A DNA stretch of 64,000 nt, from positions 655,696-719,695 of the forward strand of contig NZ_SPUJ01000004.1 of assembly GCF_004522105.1 (NCBI RefSeq). Reading direction: 5' to 3'. Positions 1 through 8,336 of the stretch are shown one piece after another (the stretch's first letter is position 1; each line of letters opens with the position of its first letter). This DNA is from Nocardioides sp. 1609. Lineage in GTDB: Bacteria; Actinomycetota; Actinomycetes; Propionibacteriales; Nocardioidaceae. The notes under the pieces are model-generated. The model worked only from the letters and a program-made list of their open reading frames with translations. It searched no databases and was not told the origin of the DNA. A program made the position numbers and the translations under genes.

Positions 1-1
1 G

Positions 2-1492
2 GCGTTCGGCCGCGACCTGCGCGCGGACCTCTTCGCGCGGGTCGGGACCTTCTCGACCCGGGAGCTGCAGCACTTCGGGGCGCCGTCGCTGATCACCCGG
101 GGCACCAACGACGTCACACAGGTGCAGATGCTCGTGCTGATGGCCTGCCTGATCGCGGCGTCCTCACCGATCATGATGGTCGGCGGGGTCGTCATGGCGC
201 TGCGCGAGGACGCCGGCCTCGGCTGGATCCTCGCGGTCGTCGTGCCCGCCCTGTTCGTGGCGGTCGGCTTCGTGATCTCGCGGATGGTGCCGAGCTTCCG
301 GCTGATGCAGGGCCGCATCGACGAGGTCAACCGGGTCCTGCGCGAGCAGATCACCGGCATCCGCGTCGTCCGGGCGTTCGTCCGCGAGCCGTACGAGGCC
401 GAGCGCTTCGGCCGCGCCAACGACGACCTCACCGCGGTCGCGGTCCGCGCCGGCCGCTGGCTGGCCACGATGTTCCCGCTGGTGATGCTGATCGTGAACG
501 TCGCGAGCGTGGCCGTCATCTGGTTCGGCGGGCACCGCGTCGACGACGGCCAGATGGGCGTCGGCGCGCTCACGGCGTTCCTGAGCTACCTGATGCAGAT
601 CCTGATGTCGATCATGATGGCGACGTTCATGCTCATGCAGGTCCCGCGCTCGGCGGTCTGCGCCGACCGGATCGTGGAGGTCCTCGACACCGACACCTCC
701 GTCGTGGTGGCCACCGAGCCGGTGGCCCCGGACCCCGCGCGCCGTGGCGAGCTCGAGCTGGACGCCGTCACCTTCGCCTACCCGGGCGCCGACGAGCCGG
801 TGCTCGCGGACGTCTCGCTGAGCGCGCGGCCCGGCCAGACGGTCGCCGTCATCGGCTCCACCGGGGCCGGCAAGACGACGCTGGTCAACCTGGTGCCGCG
901 GCTGTTCGACGCGACGTCCGGGACGGTCCGGGTCGCCGGCGTCGACGTCCGCGACCTCGACCCGGCGCTGCTGTGGGACCAGATCGGCCTGGTGCCGCAG
1001 CGCGGCTACCTGTTCTCCGGCACGGTGCGCTCCAACCTCCGTCACGGCAGGGCGGACGCCTCCGACGAGGAGATCTGGGCCGCGCTCGAGGTCGCGCAGG
1101 CGCGCGACTTCGTGGCGGCGATGCCCGAGGGGCTCGACTCCCCGGTCGCCCAGGGCGGCACCAACTTCTCCGGCGGCCAGCGGCAGCGCCTGGCCATCGC
1201 CCGCGCCGTCGTACGGCGACCGGGCATCTACCTGTTCGACGACTCGTTCTCGGCCCTCGACCTGGCTACCGACGCCCGGCTCCGCGCCGCGCTCGCCCCG
1301 GTGACCACCGAGGCGACCGTCGTCGTGGTCGCCCAGCGCGTCTCCACCATCCGCGACGCCGACGAGATCCTCGTGCTCGAGGACGGCCGCGTCGTCGGCC
1401 GCGGCACCCACGACGAGCTGCTCGTCGGGTGCGGCACCTACCAGGAGATCGTCGCGTCCCAGCTGTCCGCCGAGGAGGTGGGTGCCCGATGA
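2..1492 (+). CDS. ABC exporter half-transporter, subunit 1 (5' partial, degenerate ATPase site)
   Basis: C-terminal about 496 residues of a fused membrane/ATPase ABC exporter; the reading frame is open from base 2, so the start lies upstream of the window. Membrane helices fill the first half. Walker [10 protein letters not shown] lies at about 854-880 and the signature FSGGQRQR near 1166-1190. The Walker B motif reads [10 protein letters not shown], with Asp where the catalytic Glu should be (1241-1243), and the switch His is Gln ([10 protein letters not shown] at 1334-1336). These two changes are the hallmark of the non-hydrolysing site of heterodimeric exporters. Its stop overlaps the next gene's start (ATGA at 1489-1492), so the two subunits are translationally coupled. 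Substrate unknown; drug or lipid export is typical. Confidence 0.93.
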   Translation, partial: AFGRDLRADLFARVGTFSTRELQHFGAPSLITRGTNDVTQVQMLVLMACLIAASSPIMMVGGVVMALREDAGLGWILAVVVPALFVAVGFVISRMVPSFRLMQGRIDEVNRVLREQITGIRVVRAFVREPYEAERFGRANDDLTAVAVRAGRWLATMFPLVMLIVNVASVAVIWFGGHRVDDGQMGVGALTAFLSYLMQILMSIMMATFMLMQVPRSAVCADRIVEVLDTDTSVVVATEPVAPDPARRGELELDAVTFAYPGADEPVLADVSLSARPGQTVAVIGSTGAGKTTLVNLVPRLFDATSGTVRVAGVDVRDLDPALLWDQIGLVPQRGYLFSGTVRSNLRHGRADASDEEIWAALEVAQARDFVAAMPEGLDSPVAQGGTNFSGGQRQRLAIARAVVRRPGIYLFDDSFSALDLATDARLRAALAPVTTEATVVVVAQRVSTIRDADEILVLEDGRVVGRGTHDELLVGCGTYQEIVASQLSAEEVGAR

Positions 1493-3435
1493 GCGAGCAG
1501 TCCCGGGGCAAGGCCCAGGAGTTCAAGGCCACCGAGCGCATCGAGGCGCCCGCGGGCGGACCCGGCCGCGGCCCGATGGGTGGCGGCATGGTCGGCCAGA
1601 AGGCCATGGACTTCGGTCCGTCGGCCAAGCGGATGATGGCCCGCCTGGCCCCCGACCGGTGGCCCACGCTGCTGGTGGCGGTCCTGACGGTCGCCTCCGT
1701 CATGCTGATGGCGGTCGGGCCGCGGATCCTCGGCCACGCCACCGACCTCGTCTTCAACGGCTTCATCGGCCGGCAGTACCCCGCTGGCACCCCCGACTCC
1801 GAGCTGCCGGACGCCGTCCGCGGCCAGGGCGTGGTGGCCGGCGAGGGGGTCGACTTCGGCGCCGTGGGGCAGGTGCTGCTCTGGGTCCTCGCCCTGTACG
1901 TCGTCGCCGCGCTGATCGGCTGGCTCGGTGGCTACGTGCTCAACGGCGTCGTCCAGCGCACCGTGCGCCGGATGCGCCAGGACGTCGAGGAGAAGATCAA
2001 CCGGCTCCCGCTCGGGTACTTCGACCGGTCCCCCCGGGGCGAGCTGCTGTCCAGGGTGACCAACGACATCGACAACATCTCCACCACCCTGCAGCAGACG
2101 ATGAGCCAGCTGCTGACCTCGCTGACCACCGTCGTCGCGGTGCTGGCGATGATGCTGTGGATCTCGCCGCTGCTCGCGCTCGTCGCGCTGGTCAGCGTGC
2201 CGCTGTCACTGCTGGTGACCCGCGCGATCATGAAGCGCTCGCAGGGCCAGTTCGTCGCCCAGTGGCGCCGGACCGGCACGCTGAACGCCCACATCGAGGA
2301 GACCTTCAGCGGTCACTCGCTGGTCAAGGTGTTCGGCCGTCAGCACGAGGTCGAGACCGAGTTCGCCCGCCAGAACGACGAGCTCTACGACGTCAGCTTC
2401 CGGGCGCAGTTCGTCAGCGGGCTGATCATGCCGTCGATGATGTTCATCGGGAACCTCAACTACGTCGTGGTCGCCGTCATCGGCGCGCTGCGCGTGGCCA
2501 GCGGCTCCCTGACGCTGGGCGAGGTGCAGGCGTTCGTGCAGTACACGCGCCAGTTCACCCAGCCGCTGACGCAGGTGGCCTCGATGGCCAACCTGTTGCA
2601 GTCGGGCGTCGCGTCGGCCGAGCGCGTCTTCGAGCTGCTGGACGCCGACGAGGAGGTCCCCGACGCCGACGTCCCGGGCACCGGTGCCGTCACCCGCGGC
2701 GAGGTCGCCTTCGAGCACGTCTCGTTCGCCTACGACGCCGACCGTCCGCTCATCACGGACCTGTCGCTGGTCGCGCGTCCCGGCCAGACCGTCGCGATCG
2801 TCGGGCCGACCGGGGCCGGCAAGACGACGCTGGTCAACCTCGTCATGCGCTTCTACGAGATCGACGGCGGCCGGATCACCATCGACGGCGTCGACGTGAC
2901 CGCGCTGCCGCGCGCCGCGCTCCGCGGCCGGATCGGCATGGTGCTCCAGGACACCTGGCTCTTCGAGGGCACGATCCGCGACAACATCGCCTACGGGCGC
3001 CCCGGGGCGACCGAGGAGGAGGTGCTCGCGGCCGCGCGGGCGACGTTCGTCGACCGGTTCGTGCACTCGCTGCCCGAGGGCTACGACACGGTGGTCGACG
3101 AGGAGGGGTCGAACCTCTCGGCCGGTGAGCGGCAGCTCGTCACGATCGCCCGCGCCTTCCTGACCGACCCCGCGCTGCTCATCCTCGACGAGGCCACGAG
3201 CTCGGTCGACACCCGCACCGAGGTGCTCGTGCAGCAGGCGATGGCCGCGCTGCGCAGCGACCGGACGTCGTTCGTCATCGCCCACCGGCTCTCCACGATC
3301 CGCGACGCCGACCTCATCCTGGTGATGGAGGACGGCGCCATCGTGGAGCAAGGCACCCACGCCGAGCTCCTCGCCACCGAGGGTGCCTACGCCCGGCTGT
3401 ACCAGTCGCAGTTCGCGGCCGCCGTCCAGGAGTGA
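1489..3435 (+). CDS. ABC exporter half-transporter, subunit 2 (catalytic)
   Basis: 648-residue ABC exporter half. A Gly/Met-rich N-terminal tail (about 45 residues) precedes the six-helix membrane domain. The ATPase domain has Walker [10 protein letters not shown], Walker [13 protein letters not shown] with the catalytic Glu, and switch His in FVIAHRLST. Its signature is LSAGERQ, not LSGGQ, near 3115-3135. That non-canonical signature faces the Walker motifs of subunit 1 in a dimer, so one site is degenerate on both sides and the other (this Walker B plus subunit 1 FSGGQ) is intact. The ATG at 1489 overlaps the upstream stop. An open frame extends upstream to 973, but it only shadows subunit 1. 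The neighbouring MFS/MarR operon suggests a multidrug-efflux locus. Confidence 0.94.
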   Translation: MSEQSRGKAQEFKATERIEAPAGGPGRGPMGGGMVGQKAMDFGPSAKRMMARLAPDRWPTLLVAVLTVASVMLMAVGPRILGHATDLVFNGFIGRQYPAGTPDSELPDAVRGQGVVAGEGVDFGAVGQVLLWVLALYVVAALIGWLGGYVLNGVVQRTVRRMRQDVEEKINRLPLGYFDRSPRGELLSRVTNDIDNISTTLQQTMSQLLTSLTTVVAVLAMMLWISPLLALVALVSVPLSLLVTRAIMKRSQGQFVAQWRRTGTLNAHIEETFSGHSLVKVFGRQHEVETEFARQNDELYDVSFRAQFVSGLIMPSMMFIGNLNYVVVAVIGALRVASGSLTLGEVQAFVQYTRQFTQPLTQVASMANLLQSGVASAERVFELLDADEEVPDADVPGTGAVTRGEVAFEHVSFAYDADRPLITDLSLVARPGQTVAIVGPTGAGKTTLVNLVMRFYEIDGGRITIDGVDVTALPRAALRGRIGMVLQDTWLFEGTIRDNIAYGRPGATEEEVLAAARATFVDRFVHSLPEGYDTVVDEEGSNLSAGERQLVTIARAFLTDPALLILDEATSSVDTRTEVLVQQAMAALRSDRTSFVIAHRLSTIRDADLILVMEDGAIVEQGTHAELLATEGAYARLYQSQFAAAVQE

Positions 3436-3477
3436 GGGCCGGGGCCGGGCCCGCACCCGGTCGGCAGGCAAAACCTC

Positions 3478-3506
3478 TTGAGTGCCGTGGCGCGGCGACC
3501 TACGCT
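3478..3506 (+). promoter_or_regulatory. Predicted promoter of the leader-RNA unit
   Basis: TTGAGT (3478-3483) and TACGCT (3501-3506) are separated by exactly 17 bases, a good match to a housekeeping actinobacterial promoter. It lies 43 bases after the ABC operon stop and points at the short ORF and hairpins that follow. The start site would be near 3512-3514. Seen in sequence; activity is inferred. Confidence 0.55.
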
Positions 3507-3538
3507 CGTCGTACACGGAAGGGAGGTGGTCCTACACA

Positions 3539-3577
3539 ATGCATTCTCATAGGACAAGTGAGGTGGCTGCGCACTAG
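3539..3577 (+). CDS. Putative 12-residue leader peptide
   Basis: ATG to TAG encoding MHSHRTSEVAAH. The Shine-Dalgarno GGGAGGTGG ends about nine bases upstream, one of the strongest in the window. The peptide has two His close to the start and one at the end, but no run of a single amino acid, so it does not look like a biosynthetic attenuator. If translated, ribosome stalling here would affect pairing of the downstream hairpins. Too short for homology-based support. Confidence 0.45.
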   Translation: MHSHRTSEVAAH

Positions 3578-3641
3578 CAGCCCAGCAACGCGTCGGACCA
3601 GACAACCCGACGAGGCTGCTGGTCAATCCACCGCAGTCACC

Positions 3642-3719
3642 CGACCCGCAGGCGAACCCGGACCATGTCCCCGGGGGCGGCCTCCTCACGGAGGCCACGC
3701 CTGCGGGTCGTCCGCTTTT
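3642..3719 (+). terminator. Terminator-like long hairpin
   Basis: Thirteen perfectly complementary bases (CGACCCGCAGGCG at 3642-3654 and its reverse complement at 3698-3710) enclose a second 7-bp hairpin with a TCAC loop, followed by a short T run at 3716-3719. It would end the leader RNA before the MFS promoter. It could also end read-through from the ABC operon. Confidence 0.5.
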
Positions 3720-3752
3720 CGGGCCGCGGTGCGTGAGACCCGGGTCACGTTG

Positions 3753-3796
3753 GTTGTCGATGGCAACGATCTAGGAATACAGTTGTCATAGACAAC
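3753..3796 (+). promoter_or_regulatory. Two MarR-type operators around the MFS promoter
   Basis: Two copies of one palindrome, GTTGTC-N3-GACAAC at 3782-3796 (perfect) and GTTGTC-N3-GGCAAC at 3753-3767 (one mismatch), lie 29 bases centre to centre. A plausible promoter sits in and between them: TTGTCG (3754-3759), 18-base gap, TACAGT (3778-3783). A MarR repressor gene ends the same operon, so autoregulation with derepression by an exported ligand is the natural reading. Binding is inferred from position and symmetry. Confidence 0.6.
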
Positions 3797-3808
3797 CTTC
3801 TAGTCCGT

Positions 3809-5458
3809 ATGGAGTCGACCGACGTGAGCAACACCGAGAGCACGAAGAGCGTGGCACCAGCCGCGGAGCCGGTGCAGATGACGCACCGCGAGATCATGGA
3901 GGCGCTGAGCGGGCTGCTGCTCGCGATGTTCGTGGCGATGCTCTCCAGCACCGTCGTGACCAACGCGCTGCCGCGGATCGTGACCGACCTCGACGGGTCG
4001 CAGTCCGGCTACACCTGGGTCGTCGTCGCCACGCTGCTGGCGATGACGGCGACCACCCCGATCTGGGGCAAGCTCGCCGACCTGTTCAGCAAGAAGCTGC
4101 TGGTCCAGAGCGCGCTGGTCATCTACACCGCCGGGTCCCTCGTGGCGGCGTTCGCGCCGAGCATGGGCGTCCTGATCGGCGGCCGCGTGATCCAGGGCCT
4201 CGGGGTCGGCGGCCTCACCGCGCTGGTGCAGGTCGTGATCGCCTCGATGGTCTCCCCGCGCGAGCGCGGCCGGTACTCCGGCTACATCGGCGCCGTCTTC
4301 GCCACCGCGACGGTCAGCGGCCCGCTCATCGGCGGCCTGGTCGTCGACAGCCCGCTGGGCTGGCGCGGCTGCTTCTTCGTCGGGCTGCCGTTCGCGGTCG
4401 CCGCGTTCTTCGTGCTGCAGCGCCGCCTGCACCTGCCGGTCGTCAAGCGCGACGACGTCCAGATCGACTACCTCGGCGCCACCCTCATCGTCGGCGGCGT
4501 GAGCCTGCTGCTCATCTGGGTCTCGCTGGCCGGGTCGTCGTTCGACTGGGTCTCCACCACCAGCGTCCTGCTCGTCGTCGGCGGCCTGCTCGTCATCGGC
4601 GCCGCCCTCTACGTCGAGGGCCGGGTCGCCGCCGAGCCGGTCATCCCGCTGCGCCTGTTCCGCGACCGCACCACCGCGCTGGCCACCGCCGCCTCGGTGA
4701 TGATCGGTGTCGCGATGTTCGGCGCCACCGTCTACCTGAGCCAGTACTTCCAGCTCGCCCGCGGCATGAGCCCGACCGAGGCCGGCCTGATGTCGGTCGC
4801 GATGGTCGGCGGCCTGCTGGTCTCGAGCATCATCTCGGGCCGGATCATCAGCAACACCGGCGTCTGGAAGCGCTGGCTGGTCGGCGGTCTCGTGCTCGTC
4901 GTCGCCGGCTTCGCCCTGCTCGGGTCGATCGACGCCGACACCGACCTCGTCGTGGTCGGGCTCTACATGGCCCTGGTCGGCGTCGGCCTCGGAGCCACGA
5001 TGCAGAACCTCGTCCTCGCCGTCCAGAACAACACCAGCCAGGCCGACATGGGGGCGGCCAGCTCGGTCGTCGCGTTCTTCCGCTCGCTCGGCGGCTCGAT
5101 CGGCGTGTCGGTCCTCGGCGCGGTCCTGTCGCACCAGGTGACCCGGGAGGTCACCGACGGCGCCACCGAGCTCGCCCGCCAGGGCGTCCAGCTGCCCGCG
5201 CAGGAGCACCAGACCAGCGCCATCCCCGACCTGGCCACCCTGCCGGCGCCGTTCCGTGACCTGTACGAGCACGCCTTCGGCTCGGCGATCGGCCACATCT
5301 TCCTGATCTCGGTGCCGTTCGCGGCCGTGGCCCTGGTCTGTGTCCTGTTCATCAAGGAGGTCCCGCTGCGGACCACCGTCGGTGACGCCGCGAGCAAGGA
5401 CGTCGCGGGCACCGAGCCCGGCGCGACCGTCCCGGTCCCGGCCGACCAGGTCCGATGA
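3809..5458 (+). CDS. MFS drug-exporter (DHA2-type) family transporter
   Basis: 549 residues with about 14 membrane segments, typical of the DHA2 (14-helix) drug:H+ antiporter family. The conserved loop between helices 2 and 3 is visible as GKLADLFSKK, and motif C-like glycine/proline residues lie near VSGPLIGG. The ATG at 3809 has no clear ribosome site; a GTG at 3824 sits nine bases after GGAG (3811-3814) and may be the true start, giving 544 residues. The stop overlaps the marR start (ATGA). It follows two palindromic operators, and the ABC exporter genes lie upstream, which supports an efflux role. The substrate is not predictable. Confidence 0.93.
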   Translation: MESTDVSNTESTKSVAPAAEPVQMTHREIMEALSGLLLAMFVAMLSSTVVTNALPRIVTDLDGSQSGYTWVVVATLLAMTATTPIWGKLADLFSKKLLVQSALVIYTAGSLVAAFAPSMGVLIGGRVIQGLGVGGLTALVQVVIASMVSPRERGRYSGYIGAVFATATVSGPLIGGLVVDSPLGWRGCFFVGLPFAVAAFFVLQRRLHLPVVKRDDVQIDYLGATLIVGGVSLLLIWVSLAGSSFDWVSTTSVLLVVGGLLVIGAALYVEGRVAAEPVIPLRLFRDRTTALATAASVMIGVAMFGATVYLSQYFQLARGMSPTEAGLMSVAMVGGLLVSSIISGRIISNTGVWKRWLVGGLVLVVAGFALLGSIDADTDLVVVGLYMALVGVGLGATMQNLVLAVQNNTSQADMGAASSVVAFFRSLGGSIGVSVLGAVLSHQVTREVTDGATELARQGVQLPAQEHQTSAIPDLATLPAPFRDLYEHAFGSAIGHIFLISVPFAAVALVCVLFIKEVPLRTTVGDAASKDVAGTEPGATVPVPADQVR

Positions 5459-5907
5459 CGGCCCGGGAGGACACGTTGCGCGACCTCGAGTCCGAGGTCG
5501 GCGTCCTGATCCGGCGCGTCCGCCGGGTGATCGGGGTGCGGGCCCGTGCCGTCCACGACGAGCTCCAGCCGGCGTCGTACCTCATCCTGACGTCGGTGGA
5601 GCGCGAGGGCCCGGTCCGGGCCTCGGCGATCTCCGAGCAGTTCGACCTCGACAAGGGCGCCGTCAGCCGGCACGTGAAGCACCTGATCTCGCTCGGCCTG
5701 CTCGCCGACGAGAAGGACCCCGCCGACGCCCGGGCGACCCTGCTCACGGTCACCGACGAGGCCCGCACCCGGCTCGCCGACGTCGTCGCCCACCGGCAGA
5801 AGGGGCTCAGCGAGCGCCTCGCCGAGTGGAGCGACGAGGAGCTCGCGGCCTTCGTGGGCGAGCTGAGCCGCTACAACACCGCGCTCAACGCGACGATCGA
5901 CGCCTGA
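5455..5907 (+). CDS. MarR-family transcriptional regulator
   Basis: 150 residues with the MarR winged helix-turn-helix: the recognition region is DLDKGAVSRHVKHLISLGLL, followed by a wing with DARATLLTVTDEA. It overlaps the MFS stop by four bases and so is co-translated with its likely target. The two palindromes before the MFS gene are its probable operators. Its last 23 bases overlap the 3' end of the opposite-strand alpha-glucosidase gene. Confidence 0.92.
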   Translation: MTAREDTLRDLESEVGVLIRRVRRVIGVRARAVHDELQPASYLILTSVEREGPVRASAISEQFDLDKGAVSRHVKHLISLGLLADEKDPADARATLLTVTDEARTRLADVVAHRQKGLSERLAEWSDEELAAFVGELSRYNTALNATIDA

Positions 5908-7531
5908 CCCACACCGCGGTGTCGGCCGGCAGCACCCCGCCGAAGGGACCGCTGGCCAGCAGGAGGTCGCCGTCCGGCAGCGCGACCGCGTCGGTCCCGC
6001 AGTTGAGCGCGATCGTCACGTCGCCGCGCTCGACGAGCAGGACCTCGCCCTCGACCCGGACGTCGACGTCGCGGTCGCCGGGCAGGGTCCGCCGGGCGGC
6101 CAGCGCCGCCCGGTAGAGCTCCAGGGTCGAGTCGGGGTCGCCGGCCTGCGCCTCGACGGTCAGGGCCGCCCACGCGGCGGGCTGGGGGATCCACGGCTGG
6201 TCGGAGCCGTCGGGGGAGAAGCCGAACGGCGCGGTGTCGCCCGACCACGGCATCGGCACCCGGCAGCCGTCGCGCCCGACCTCGCCGGTCCGGAACCAGG
6301 ACGGGTCCTGCCGGTCCTGCGGGGCGACGTCCACCTGCTCGAGGCCGAGCTCCTCGCCCTGGTAGAGGTACGACGACCCGGGCAGAGCCAGCATCGTGAG
6401 CGTCGCCGCGCGGGCCCGGGCCAGGCCGCGCGCACCCCCGCCGTAGCGGGTGACGTGGCGGACGACGTCGTGGTTGCTCAGCACCCAGGTGGGTGTCGCG
6501 CCGACCGGGTCGAGCGCCGCGAAGGTGCCGGTGACGACGTCGGCGAACTGCTGCGCCGACCAGTCGGCGAGCAGCCACAGGAAGTTGAACGACTGGTTCA
6601 TCTCGTCGGGCCGGACGTACAGCGCGCCGGCCTCGAGGGACTTGGCCCACGCCTCGGCGACGTCCATCCGGTCGCCGTCGTACTCGTCGAGCACCCGGCG
6701 CCAGCGCCGGTACACGTCGTGCACCTCGGGCTGGTCCCACATCGGCTCGTCGAAGTCGGTGCGGGCGACCATTGCCTCCTCGCGGACCTGGTTGGGGTCG
6801 CGGCCCTCGGTGCCCTCCGGCAGCACCTGGTCGCGCAGGCTCTCCTCCTTGAGCAGGCCGTGCGCGACGTCGACACGGAACCCGTCGGCGCCGCGGTCGA
6901 GCCAGAACCGGAGCACCGACTCGAACATGTCGCCGATCTCGGGGTTGCGCCAGTCGAGGTCGGGCTGGCTGGTGTCGAAGAGGTGGAGGTACCACTGGGA
7001 GCGGCCGTCGGGACCGTCGGGGACCCGGGTCCAGGCCGGCCCGCCGAAGACGGACTGCCAGTTGTTGGGCGGCTCGCCGCCGTCGAGCCCGCGGCCCTCG
7101 CGGAACAGGTAGCGGGCCCGCTCGGGGCTGCCGGGTGCGGCGGCCAGGGCGGCCCGGAACCAGGCGTGCTCGTCGGAGGTGTGGTTCGGCACCAGGTCGA
7201 CGATGACCCTGATGCCGAGGTCGTGGGCGCGCGCGACCAGGTCGTCGGCGTCCGCGAGGCTGCCGAACAGCGGGTCGACGTCGAGGTAGTCGGCGACGTC
7301 GTAGCCGTGGTCGTGCTGCGGTGAGCGGTAGAACGGCGTGATCCAGACGGCGTCCACGCCGAGGTCGCGGAGGTACGGCAGCCGGCTGGTGATGCCGGGC
7401 AGGTCGCCGATGCCGGGCCCGCCCGCGCGGGTGCCGGACGAGGCGAAGCTGCGGACGTAGACCTGGTAGATGACGGCGTCGCGCCACCAGGGTGCCCGGG
7501 TGTCGGCCGGGGTGTCGGCGGGGGTGCTCAC
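5885..7531 (-). CDS. GH13 alpha-glucosidase (oligo-1,6-glucosidase-like)
   Basis: 548 residues, glycoside hydrolase family 13. The TIM-barrel begins WWRDAVIYQVYVRSF. The catalytic triad is visible: nucleophile Asp221 in GFRVDVAH, acid/base Glu294 in MDVAEAW and Asp355 in LSNHDVVRH. The DLVPNHTSD motif near residue 113 is conserved region I. The pattern PPNNWQSVFGG is usual in intracellular alpha-glucosidases that cut short malto- or isomalto-oligosaccharides. No signal peptide, so cytoplasmic. Its GTG start overlaps the upstream hotdog gene's stop (GTGA). The 3' end overlaps marR by 23 bases on the other strand. Confidence 0.93.
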   Translation of the reverse strand: MSTPADTPADTRAPWWRDAVIYQVYVRSFASSGTRAGGPGIGDLPGITSRLPYLRDLGVDAVWITPFYRSPQHDHGYDVADYLDVDPLFGSLADADDLVARAHDLGIRVIVDLVPNHTSDEHAWFRAALAAAPGSPERARYLFREGRGLDGGEPPNNWQSVFGGPAWTRVPDGPDGRSQWYLHLFDTSQPDLDWRNPEIGDMFESVLRFWLDRGADGFRVDVAHGLLKEESLRDQVLPEGTEGRDPNQVREEAMVARTDFDEPMWDQPEVHDVYRRWRRVLDEYDGDRMDVAEAWAKSLEAGALYVRPDEMNQSFNFLWLLADWSAQQFADVVTGTFAALDPVGATPTWVLSNHDVVRHVTRYGGGARGLARARAATLTMLALPGSSYLYQGEELGLEQVDVAPQDRQDPSWFRTGEVGRDGCRVPMPWSGDTAPFGFSPDGSDQPWIPQPAAWAALTVEAQAGDPDSTLELYRAALAARRTLPGDRDVDVRVEGEVLLVERGDVTIALNCGTDAVALPDGDLLLASGPFGGVLPADTAVWVRRRSSR

Positions 7532-8253
7532 GCGAAGTCCTTCGGGTCGACCGCGAACCAGACGTGCGCCGCGGTCGCGAGCAGGCGACCGTCCCCGGCG
7601 TACAGCGAGGAGGCGGTGAACGTCTTGCGCCCGTCGGTGCCGCGCGCCCCGCCCACGACGACGTGCGCCTCGCCGGCACGGGGCAGGTCGAGGACGTCGG
7701 CGCTCATCGAGCCGAGCACCATCAGTCGTTCCTCGAGGTCGCCGGCCCAGCCGCCGACGCAGTCGAGCGCGGCCCAGGTGGTGGGCAGGTCGACGTCGGT
7801 GCCGGGGGTCCAGGTCGCGGCGACGCGCACCCGGCCCCCGGCGTCCTCGGCGACGCGGCCGGGGAAGATGCGCAGCCCGTCGCCGGGAGCGCGGTCGGTG
7901 CCGCAGGAGAAGCAGGACGGGAACGGGTGCGACGTCAGTCCGGAGTAGCGGGTCTCGGCGTCGCGGGCGGTCGCCGCGTCGACCGGCTCGACGGGGCCGG
8001 GGGCCTCGGCGGCGGGCGCCGCCCGGCCGACGAGGACGTCCCCCCGGGACGCCGTGACGGCGCCGTCGTCGTCGCGGACGACGTCGAGCGGCACCTCGAG
8101 CGGCGGCGGGGTGCGCAGCACGACGTGGGCCGGGCCGGGCGACAGGAACGCGGCCAGCGCGCCCGCCGTCCAGCCGCCGTTGCCGGAGGACGCGGGCCCA
8201 CGGTGGCGGGTGGCGATGGTCAGGAGAGCGGGCTGGTCGGACACGTCGACCAC
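7528..8253 (-). CDS. Thioesterase-like (hotdog-fold) protein of unknown substrate
   Basis: About 240 residues. GNGGWTAGALAAFL near the N-terminus and SLYAGDGRLLATAAHVWFAVDP near the C-terminus fit a double-hotdog acyl-CoA thioesterase-like protein. A conserved-looking Cys pair lies in PFPSCFSCGTDR. No catalytic assignment is possible. The start is either GTG 8253 or GTG 8244; neither has a clear ribosome site. It is co-translated with the alpha-glucosidase gene, but no shared pathway is obvious. The track of the frame upstream to 9081 is only a shadow of the photolyase gene. Confidence 0.75.
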   Translation of the reverse strand: MVDVSDQPALLTIATRHRGPASSGNGGWTAGALAAFLSPGPAHVVLRTPPPLEVPLDVVRDDDGAVTASRGDVLVGRAAPAAEAPGPVEPVDAATARDAETRYSGLTSHPFPSCFSCGTDRAPGDGLRIFPGRVAEDAGGRVRVAATWTPGTDVDLPTTWAALDCVGGWAGDLEERLMVLGSMSADVLDLPRAGEAHVVVGGARGTDGRKTFTASSLYAGDGRLLATAAHVWFAVDPKDFA

Positions 8254-8336
8254 GCTACTGGCCGCGCGGACGGCTTCCGAGCCGGAGGCGGCCGGCACCG
8301 GTGGTGGGTCGCCCGGCGAGCCGGGCGTCCCGAGGA

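Larger units (their letters stand above)
3512..3720 (+). ncRNA. Structured leader / small RNA with a 12-codon ORF and a terminator-like hairpin
   Basis: A roughly 205-nt unit behind its own promoter. It holds a strong Shine-Dalgarno (GGGAGGTGG, 3521-3529), a 12-codon ORF, a pair GTCCTA/TAGGAC (3530-3535 and 3550-3555) that would enclose the start codon, a pair GCAGCC/GGCTGC further on, and a 13-bp perfect stem (3642-3654 with 3698-3710) with an internal 7-bp hairpin (3679-3685 with 3690-3696). A TTTT run at 3716-3719 follows. The layout resembles a ribosome-mediated attenuator of the kind that precedes resistance genes, or a free-standing small RNA. The MFS gene has a second promoter downstream, so either reading is possible. 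I do not recognise an Rfam family. Confidence 0.5.

Noticed and set aside
164..1411. Long antisense frames over ABC, zwf, kinase and other genes (several of 300-1000 codons)
   Set aside because: They have Arg/Asp/His/Gly-rich composition typical of the reverse strand of high-GC genes, no ribosome sites and no motifs.
973..1488. N-terminal extension of ABC subunit 2
   Set aside because: It lies in another frame of subunit 1 and is Arg/Pro-rich; the ATG at 1489 with the ATGA overlap is the natural start.
5885..5907. Misassembly at the marR / alpha-glucosidase overlap
   Set aside because: A 23-base tail-to-tail overlap is small and both C-termini look normal.
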